A DNA stretch of 9,482 nt from Dehalococcoidia bacterium UBA2777 (GTDB lineage Bacteria > Chloroflexota > Dehalococcoidia > UBA2247 > UBA2777), in NCBI GenBank assembly GCA_002352365.1, contig DEIJ01000093.1, forward strand, positions 1-9,482. Reading direction: 5' to 3'. The first letter of the stretch is position 1; every line of letters begins with the position of its first letter. The notes beneath the pieces were generated by a model, which saw nothing but the letters and a program-made list of their open reading frames with translations, was not told the origin of the DNA and made no database searches. The position numbers and the translations under genes are program-made. Of the stretch, positions 1-5,758 are shown piece by piece.

Positions 1-194
1 AGGGTAGGGGGTGTCAAACTTGGGATAGAGAGGCAAAGGGTGAAGCTACCACTACCGAGCAAGCCGAGCAAGAGGTTTATGCAGTTAAGGGCGAAAGTGG
101 GGAAGTGCCCAAAGCGGTAACACCTACCGAGCCAGTAGCCGAGAAGCCAAAGGCAAAGCGTAGCCGTAAAGCTAAAGAAGCCGTAACCGCATAG
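1..194 (+). CDS. C-terminal end of an unidentified protein with a Lys/Ala/Glu/Pro-rich tail (5' partial)
   Basis: A plus-strand frame is open from the window edge (first full codon at position 3) for 63 codons to a TAG at 192-194. The translation has a short ordinary stretch (…CQTWDREAKGEATTTEQ…) and then a charged low-complexity tail rich in Glu, Pro, Ala, Lys and Arg (…EPVAEKPKAKRSRKAKEAV…). Such basic, disordered tails occur on some ribosomal proteins and nucleic-acid-binding proteins, but I do not recognise the family, and too little is visible to name it. Support for real coding: the frame is open to the edge, its composition is protein-like, and a strong plus-strand intrinsic terminator follows 26 nt after the stop. 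It is convergent with the hydrogenase operon. The start lies outside the window. Confidence 0.55.
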   Translation, partial: GRGCQTWDREAKGEATTTEQAEQEVYAVKGESGEVPKAVTPTEPVAEKPKAKRSRKAKEAVTA

Positions 195-220
195 AACGCT
201 TGTAACTCAAAAGGACAATC

Positions 221-266
221 AAGGCAAAAGAGCCTCTGAAGTGTAAGGGGTTCTTTTGCCTTTTTT
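221..266 (+). terminator. Rho-independent terminator of the plus-strand gene
   Basis: The arms at 221-234 (AAGGCAAAAGAGCC) and 249-262 (GGTTCTTTTGCCTT) form a 14-bp stem with a single G-U wobble around a 14-nt loop. The right arm runs into a six-T tract at 261-266. The T tract lies only on the plus-strand 3' side, so it should end the gene whose stop codon is at 192-194. In the other direction no U tract follows. Confidence 0.8.
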
Positions 267-278
267 GTGCCCATTTTT

Positions 279-311
279 AGGGTGTAGTTGGACTCCGACT
301 ACCCTTTTTTT
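279..311 (+). terminator. Second tandem terminator-like hairpin
   Basis: The left arm at 279-291 (AGGGTGTAGTTGG) can pair with 295-305 (CCGACTACCCT), with a 2-nt bulge, one G-U pair and a 3-nt loop. It is followed by seven T residues (305-311). It lies 12 nt after the first terminator and would act as a back-up for plus-strand transcription heading into the convergent operon. Confidence 0.6.
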
Positions 312-639
312 ATCTTCTAAAACCCCAGTGGGGAGATTGTTTATCACGCCCCTAGCCTTAAAAGAAGATACCGTCCTCTAAACGCAAGAGGGTCAATACA
401 ACAAACACCACTCAAAAGCCCGGAAAAAGGGCTAGATTTTGATTTGAGGTCTCCTGGAAATGCCCAGCGGGAGCCCCTTTTTTATTACTCGTTACACTTA
501 ATAAGCTCTTGTTGGAAAGGGGTAACAAAGCAAGCGAATGTGACATTAACTGTTCTGGACTAAAGTGCAAGGCTGCTCGTGGAGGGGCAAAGCTCCGTGT
601 GTTCCTTGCGAACCTTCTATGTTTTGAGCCATCGACAAA
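312..639. other. Non-coding intergenic region with several small hairpins
   Basis: No credible gene is visible on either strand in this convergent intergenic stretch. It contains a cluster of short inverted repeats: CCCC/GGGG at 323-333, CCTCT/AGAGG at 375-391, AGCCC/GGGCT at 417-433 inside an outer CTCAAA/TTTGAG pair (411-416 with 443-448), and GTTC/GAAC at 601-613. On the minus strand, the CCCC-ACT-GGGG and AGCCC/GGGCT hairpins are each followed by only four T residues, so either could be a weak terminator for the hydrogenase operon. I see no tRNA, rRNA, CRISPR or IS features. Confidence 0.5.
449..486 (+). terminator. Imperfect terminator-like hairpin followed by T-run
   Basis: GG-T-CTCC-TGG (449-458) can pair with CCA…GGAGCC further right, with a one-base bulge and a short internal loop, and is followed by six or more T residues from 478. 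It lacks an assigned upstream gene on the plus strand, so it either backs up the terminators before it or ends a small unannotated transcript from about 312-448. The stem is imperfect, so confidence is modest. Confidence 0.35.
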
Positions 640-1107
640 CTATGTATTGGTGTCTCCATTCAGCTCCTGAATAATCATTTCAACACAAGCAGGGATCGCA
701 CGTGTCACCTCGGGCGTACACTCCTCGCTGAAGGTGCACACATCTGCCACCTCGATGGCAAAGATAACGATTTGCTGGGGCAAAGCCAGTCCCAGTTTGT
801 TGCCAAGCTCAAGGGCAGTAGCAAGGTTGACATTATGGGCTGAGGCAGCGTGCTGGGTGACATCTAATACCTCTGAGTCCAGCCGATAAATCTGCCCTGC
901 CTTTCCTCCTACAGTCTGAATGGCATCAATGATAATGGCTCTATCATAGCCAGCTAACAGGTCCAGCAAGCTCAGACCAGCCATGCTGGTCTCCATAACA
1001 CTTACCTCTTGTTGGCTAAGCCTGCCTCTGAGTTCCCCTGCAACGCGAAAGCCTACCCCATCATCGCTGAGGATTGGGTCACCCAGCCCTAAGATCAGTG
1101 TTTTCAT
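640..1107 (-). CDS. [NiFe] hydrogenase maturation endopeptidase (HycI/HyaD/HybD family, peptidase M52)
   Basis: This is a predicted cytoplasmic protease of 155 residues, the usual length for the family. It would remove the C-terminal peptide of the hydrogenase large subunit once nickel has been inserted. The N-terminus carries the family signature GLGDPILSDDGVG (about residues 7-19). The nickel-sensing ligands known from HybD (Glu16, Asp62, His93) have counterparts here in Asp16, Asp61 (in IIIDAIQ) and His91 (in SAHNVN). The ATG is preceded by AAAGG about 8 nt upstream. It is the last gene of the operon, 19 nt after mvhA. The substrate is very probably the MvhA encoded just before it, which has a 40-residue extension after its last metal-binding motif. 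I leave the symbol blank because several names are used for this family. Confidence 0.9.
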   Translation of the reverse strand: MKTLILGLGDPILSDDGVGFRVAGELRGRLSQQEVSVMETSMAGLSLLDLLAGYDRAIIIDAIQTVGGKAGQIYRLDSEVLDVTQHAASAHNVNLATALELGNKLGLALPQQIVIFAIEVADVCTFSEECTPEVTRAIPACVEMIIQELNGDTNT

Positions 1108-1126
1108 TTGCCCAACCTTTTATGGC

Positions 1127-2653
1127 TTATGGCACTACGTCCACTCTTATTCCGAGTGGCTTGGGGTAGAGGTGACGGCTCAGCCTTCTAACCTCATTCC
1201 CCTTGGCGTCGCGGATGATGACCTCGAGAGGCATTTGCCCAGGCAGAGTGTGGGTGGCGCAAGCGAGGCAGGGATCATAAGCTCTGAATGCCATCTCCAC
1301 CATGTTCAGAAGACCCTGGTCAACCTTCCAGTTTTTGATGAGGCTCTGGGCTGCCTTTTTAATCGACATACACATCGGTCCATTGTTCTGAGTAGTGGCC
1401 ACGATGAGATTCACCTTCTTTATGATTCCCTCTTCATCCGTCCAATAGTGATGGAATAATGTCCCCCTGGGTGCCTCTATACAGCCAACCCCCTCACCAA
1501 CAATACCTTGGGGAATGGCTCTGATGTTCTGGCTAGTGATGTCCTCGTCCATGGCTAATTCCAGCAGCCTCTCTGAGGCATACATAATCTCCACAACTCG
1601 TGCCCAGTTAAATGCCAGTGTAGCATGTGATGGCTTACCCCCCAACACGTCATACATTTTCTCATATGCCTCTTGGGCTAAGGGGGTAGCCATACCATCG
1701 GCAACATTCAGTCGAGCCAGGCAGTTCACCCTATAAATGCCACTATCCTTGCCATCGACTAATCCTTTCCACCCTACGCCTTTTAGATAGGGGAACTTGA
1801 GGTAGGACCAGGGTTCTACATGTTCCTCAATATAATTTAGATAGTCCTTTGGTTTGAACTTAGCATACTCCTTGCCTTTCTGGTCTACCACCTTTATATC
1901 GCCCTCATAAAAATTCACCTTATTATTCTGGTCAACCATCCCCATATAATATGTTTCGTGATAATAGATGTCACCAGTGATCAAATCCATATAGTCCTTG
2001 TTCTTCAAGACTACATCATCCAACAGCTTCAATGAAAACTTTGAGAACTCGACGCAGGATTTTGCCATATCCTCAATCTCTTTTCGCTCTTCTTCTGTTA
2101 TCGGCTTAGACATCCCTCCGGGGAGACCACAAACCGGGTGGGTAGCCTTGCCTCCAATCATCTCTAGGATTTTCCGGGAATAACCCCAATGCTTAAAGAC
2201 TTCACCTCCAGCCTCTTGGCCAACCTTTTCAACAAGGCCTAAAATGTTTCGCTTCGCTGGGTCGGCATCAGGTCCCACAATAAAGTCAGGCCCGGCAAGA
2301 GCGAAAAAATGAGCTATGTGGTCATAGACCATATGTGCACAATAGAAAAGTTCCCTTAGCTTCTTTGCCGGCTCTGGTGGGTCTACACCAAAGACGGCAT
2401 CCACTGCCTTAGAGGAAGCCATATGGTGAGCAGCAGGGCAAACGCCACAGATTCTGGTAGTTATCCTGGGCATCTCCTCCGCAGGTCTCCCTTGGCAAAA
2501 CCTTTCAAAACCGCGCAGTTCCACTACTTGGAAGTAAGCATTATCCACATTGCCTTCATCATCTAGAAATATATCGATCTTGGCTTCCCCCTCAAGTCTG
2601 GTTATAGGCTCGATGGTGATTTTTCTCGCTTTGGGCTGTTGAGCTTGTGTCAT
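1127..2653 (-). CDS. mvhA: Group 3c-like [NiFe] hydrogenase large (catalytic) subunit, MvhA type
   Basis: This subunit holds the NiFe(CN)2CO centre that splits or forms H2. Both pairs of nickel-binding cysteines are present: RICGVC near the N-terminus (Cys69, Cys72, followed by His76) and DPCLACATH near the C-terminus (Cys462, Cys465, His468). The opening EPITRLEGEAKI (residues 15-26) is typical of hydrogenase large subunits. No selenocysteine replaces a ligand. About 40 residues follow His468 and should be cut off by the protease encoded downstream. The length (508 aa) is a little above that of methanogen MvhA. There is no Tat signal or membrane segment, so the enzyme is soluble and cytoplasmic. 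It starts 3 nt after mvhG, with a strong AAGGTGG (2661-2667) inside the last mvhG codons. Assignment to group 3c rests on the mvhD-mvhG-mvhA order and the Hdr partners; the F420-reducing type lacks MvhD/HdrA neighbours. Confidence 0.95.
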   Translation of the reverse strand: MTQAQQPKARKITIEPITRLEGEAKIDIFLDDEGNVDNAYFQVVELRGFERFCQGRPAEEMPRITTRICGVCPAAHHMASSKAVDAVFGVDPPEPAKKLRELFYCAHMVYDHIAHFFALAGPDFIVGPDADPAKRNILGLVEKVGQEAGGEVFKHWGYSRKILEMIGGKATHPVCGLPGGMSKPITEEERKEIEDMAKSCVEFSKFSLKLLDDVVLKNKDYMDLITGDIYYHETYYMGMVDQNNKVNFYEGDIKVVDQKGKEYAKFKPKDYLNYIEEHVEPWSYLKFPYLKGVGWKGLVDGKDSGIYRVNCLARLNVADGMATPLAQEAYEKMYDVLGGKPSHATLAFNWARVVEIMYASERLLELAMDEDITSQNIRAIPQGIVGEGVGCIEAPRGTLFHHYWTDEEGIIKKVNLIVATTQNNGPMCMSIKKAAQSLIKNWKVDQGLLNMVEMAFRAYDPCLACATHTLPGQMPLEVIIRDAKGNEVRRLSRHLYPKPLGIRVDVVP

Positions 2654-2656
2654 ATT

Positions 2657-3649
2657 CTAGCCACCTTCTTTTATTCTTCTGTTAATTAAAGCCACCGGCA
2701 GGGTGAATCTATAGAAAGTGCCCACCGGGTCCTTAATTTGATTCAGGAGTTTCTCCACTTCGTCCTCCGACAAATCTTTCTCGTTCTCTACCCCTAGGAT
2801 TGAAGCTATGGCAGAGATCATCTTAGCCCCCTGGTCTTTGACCTCGGCTGTAGGCCCCATACACCCTCTACAGGGCATAAGGGCATTGATGCATCTGGCG
2901 CCACACCCTCCTCTAGTAGCCGGCCCCATACATAATATCCCCTGTTCCAAGAGGCACCTTTTAGGGTCAGGAATGATTTCATGGGGTCTAAAGATCTTGG
3001 AGATCATCTTGTTTTCTTTGGTAAGGGGACACTCATCACAGAGGGTCTTGTCAGATGCAATCACCGTGCCTTTGGGTGGGAGTTCACCCGTTTCCAGAAA
3101 TTTGGTTATTATAGGCAACAGCCGCTCAATTAACTCCACCGCTGGGGGACATCCCGGCAGATAATAATCAACATCCACAATTTGAGGCAATGCCTTCCCA
3201 TCGTTATAGAGTTCTGGCAGAGTAAGGTGATGACCGTCTTGCGTTGTCTCTGTTTGGGGAGTAATAAACTCTGGATTTACAGTGGAAGGGGTTTCTTTGT
3301 ACGCAGTTTCAAATATCTCTTCTCTACTGGTGAGGTTGCAAAGTCCAGGGATGCCTCCAAAGCAAGAGCATGAGCCAAAGGCAATCATGACCTTTGACCT
3401 TTCCCTTAAGAGGTGGGCAATGTGTTCGTGCTCGGAGGTTCTTACGGTACCATGGTAGAGGCTTATATCGATCTCGTTCTTTCCTATCCTTTCTAGGTCT
3501 GAGAGCTTAAAATCCATAGCCGTTGGCCAGAAGACAATTTCGGCTAGAGAAGCCAGATCGAGGATCTTCTCTTTAAGGTCTAGTATGGCAATATCACACC
3601 CTGCGCAGGTAGAACCAAGTCCTATAGCCAACTTTATTTTTTTATCCAT
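2657..3649 (-). CDS. mvhG: [NiFe] hydrogenase small subunit with three predicted [4Fe-4S] clusters, MvhG type
   Basis: This is the electron-transfer subunit that carries electrons from the NiFe site to MvhD. The proximal cluster ligands are visible as CAGC (Cys15, Cys18), GSCSCFGG (Cys94, Cys96) and PGCPP (Cys167). Two further clusters are supported by Cys204/Cys207, Cys232, Cys240, Cys249, Cys253, Cys260 and Cys263, as in MvhG-like subunits. At 330 residues it is of normal length and has no twin-arginine signal, unlike respiratory uptake hydrogenases, which indicates a cytoplasmic enzyme. The ATG overlaps the end of mvhD by 8 nt, suggesting translational coupling. An AGGAAG (3659-3664) lies 9 nt upstream inside mvhD. 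The C-terminal part (about residues 270-330) is helical and free of cysteines. Confidence 0.94.
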   Translation of the reverse strand: MDKKIKLAIGLGSTCAGCDIAILDLKEKILDLASLAEIVFWPTAMDFKLSDLERIGKNEIDISLYHGTVRTSEHEHIAHLLRERSKVMIAFGSCSCFGGIPGLCNLTSREEIFETAYKETPSTVNPEFITPQTETTQDGHHLTLPELYNDGKALPQIVDVDYYLPGCPPAVELIERLLPIITKFLETGELPPKGTVIASDKTLCDECPLTKENKMISKIFRPHEIIPDPKRCLLEQGILCMGPATRGGCGARCINALMPCRGCMGPTAEVKDQGAKMISAIASILGVENEKDLSEDEVEKLLNQIKDPVGTFYRFTLPVALINRRIKEGG

Positions 3650-4070
3650 GTCGAGCAGCTTCCTGATTTAGCAGGCTTGGTCCCAGTTCTTTTACCTCAC
3701 CGATGAAATCGGTAACCACCTGAGCAAACCTTTGTCCTTCCGCTGCTGAGACCCATTCCAGTCTAATCCGCTGGGGGCTTACCCCCAGTTGAGAGAGCAA
3801 TCTTTTCACCAGGCTGACCTTTCTCCTAGTCTTATAATTCCCCGCCATATAATGGCAGTCACCTAGGTGACAGCCTCCGATGAAAACCCCGTCTGCCCCT
3901 TTCTGAAAAGCCTCCAAGATATACAGAGGGTCGATAGTTCCTGAGCACATCACCCTTATCATCCTGAGATTGGGCGGATACTGGATCCGGCTTATCCCGG
4001 CCAGATCAGCACCGGCATAGGCACACCAATTGCAGCAGAATCCTATAATCTTGGGCTCAAACCCATCCAT
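3642..4070 (-). CDS. mvhD: MvhD/FlpD-type [2Fe-2S] adaptor between hydrogenase and HdrA
   Basis: This small iron-sulfur protein (142 aa) belongs to the MvhD/FlpD family, which in methanogens docks the hydrogenase to HdrA and delivers electrons to its flavin. The sequence shows the expected cysteines: FCCNWC (Cys12, Cys13, Cys16), MCSG (Cys42) and GGCHLGDCHY (Cys67, Cys72). The GADGVFIGGCHLGDCHY stretch is a family hallmark. I chose the ATG at 4070 because the protein then begins as its relatives do (MDGFEPKIIGFCCNWC), it starts 2 nt after the hdrA stop, and GGGGG (4078-4082) sits 7 nt upstream. The longer frame to 4163 would add 31 residues overlapping hdrA that do not look like the family. 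It is an independent gene here, whereas in some HdrA2-type proteins it is fused to HdrA. Confidence 0.93.
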   Translation of the reverse strand: MDGFEPKIIGFCCNWCAYAGADLAGISRIQYPPNLRMIRVMCSGTIDPLYILEAFQKGADGVFIGGCHLGDCHYMAGNYKTRRKVSLVKRLLSQLGVSPQRIRLEWVSAAEGQRFAQVVTDFIGEVKELGPSLLNQEAARHG

Positions 4071-4072
4071 AA

Positions 4073-5758
4073 TTATACCCCCAAAGCAGCGCCAATCATA
4101 GATGATATCTGGTCTCTCATGAAACCTCGCTGCTGGGCTGCCCCTGAGGGGCAGGCGGAACAACAGGTTCCGCAGCCCTTACAGAGAGCCTCGTTGACTT
4201 TGGCCACTTTCTCTTCTCTATCAACCTCTATTGCATTATAAGGGCAAAGCACCTCACAGATGCCACAACCTGAGCAAATATTTTCGTTTACAGAGGCAAC
4301 AATGCCTGCACCTACGACATAGTCTTTGGCTAATATGGTTGTGGCTCGAGAGGCAGCAGCTTTAGCCTGGGCAATGCTTTCATCTATGGACTTAGGGGCG
4401 TGAGCAAGCCCGCAGACGAAAATTCCGTCAGTGGCGAAATCAACCGGGCGAAGCTTTACGTGAGCCTCCAGGAAGAAGCCGTCCTCATTTTGCGGAACTT
4501 TATAAAGTGTAGCTAGCTCGGCTACTTCCGGTGAAGGTTCCATCGCTACGCTCAAGACAAGGATATCAGCCTCAATAGATACTTCCTCACCGAGCACTGG
4601 GTCTCTACCTCCAACTCTCAAAAGATATTGCCCATCCTTTCTCATCTGGCTCACTTCAGGTTTATCCTCTGGGTCATAGCGCAAGAAGATAATCCCCTCT
4701 CTCCTTGCCTCCTGGTAATATTCTTCATAAAATCCATAAGTCCTCATATCTCGATAGAGGATATAAATATTCATATCAGGCTTTATTTCCTTAAGCTCTA
4801 AAGCATTCTTAATCGCCTGATTGCAGCAGACCCTGCTGCAATAGGGTCGCTTGCCATTTCGTGAGCCTACGCACTGGATCATTACCAGATTGTCACAGCC
4901 TACTATGTCGGGATTCCCCCTCGCTATCTCCTCCTCAAGCTCAAGCTGAGTGAGCACCCTTGGGTCCCTTCCATATAGATATTCGCCATCAGGCTTATAT
5001 TCCTGAGCCCCAGTGGCGATGATGGTTACGCCATGACTTATCTTCTCTATGACCCTGCCTCGGTATCTCATTATCTCAGTGGTGAAGTTACCCACGTATC
5101 CATAGGCATCTACAATCCAGGTGTCATAATAGACCCTGATCTGAGGATGTTCTTTGACCTTCCTAATGAGGTCGGCTAAATATGTCTGAACATCTTCACC
5201 ATCAACTGTGTAATGTATTCTTCTTGCGGTTCCACCAAGTTCGCCGCTCCTTTCAATAAGATGGACCTCAAAGCCTTGGTCTGCCAGGGTTAAGGCAGAG
5301 GTCATTCCTGCTATCCCACCACCAATAACCAAGGCTGAATGGTTGACACCGAGAGACAATTGTTTCAATGGTTCAATCAGTCTTGCCTTAGCTACTGCCA
5401 TTCTTACCAAATCCTTTGCCTTCTCGGTGGCTTTCTCCGGCTCGTGCATATGAACCCAGGAACACTGGTCACGGATATTCGTCATCTCAAAGAGGTACTT
5501 ATTAAGTCCTGCTTCCCTGATAGTTTCTTGGAATAGAGGCTCATGAGTTCGTGGTGAGCAGGAGGCTACTATTACTCGATTCAAATTATGCTCCCCTATC
5601 ATCGCCTTTATCCTCTCCTGAGTATCTTGGGAGCAGGTATAGAGGTTATTCTCGGCATAGACCACATTAGGGAGGGTTCTGGTATATTCGGTAACTTCAG
5701 GGACATTTACTACCCCGCCGATATTGATTCCACAGTGGCAAACGAAGACCCCGATCCT
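4073..5758 (-). other. Second HdrA module (N-terminal domain, FAD domain, two ferredoxin motifs)
   Basis: This covers residues about 919-1479 of the fusion. It has the HdrA-specific N-terminal domain (VFVCHCGINIGG and ASCSPRTHEPLF) that module 1 lacks, and the C-terminal double [4Fe-4S] domain that module 1 also lacks. In return it lacks the DCSMC motif and the inserted ferredoxin domain of module 1: after ELGGTARRIHY the chain goes straight into the FAD domain. The two modules thus look complementary rather than redundant. Confidence 0.85.

Noticed and set aside
77..274. A 65-codon minus-strand open frame near the left edge
   Set aside because: It overlaps the terminator hairpin at 221-266 and is antisense to the plus-strand gene end; the translation has no family resemblance.
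581..625. Stretch with GTTC/GAAC and GGAG/CTCC pairs that briefly suggested a tRNA or RNase P fragment
   Set aside because: No cloverleaf, T-loop consensus or conserved RNase P segments could be assembled around it.
983..1459. A 158-codon plus-strand open frame opposite mvhA and the protease gene
   Set aside because: It spans the junction of two well-supported minus-strand genes and has no recognisable motif.
4071..4163. Longer N-terminus for mvhD starting at 4163
   Set aside because: The extra 31 residues overlap the hdrA end and do not resemble MvhD, while the ATG at 4070 has suitable spacing to hdrA and a G-rich site upstream.
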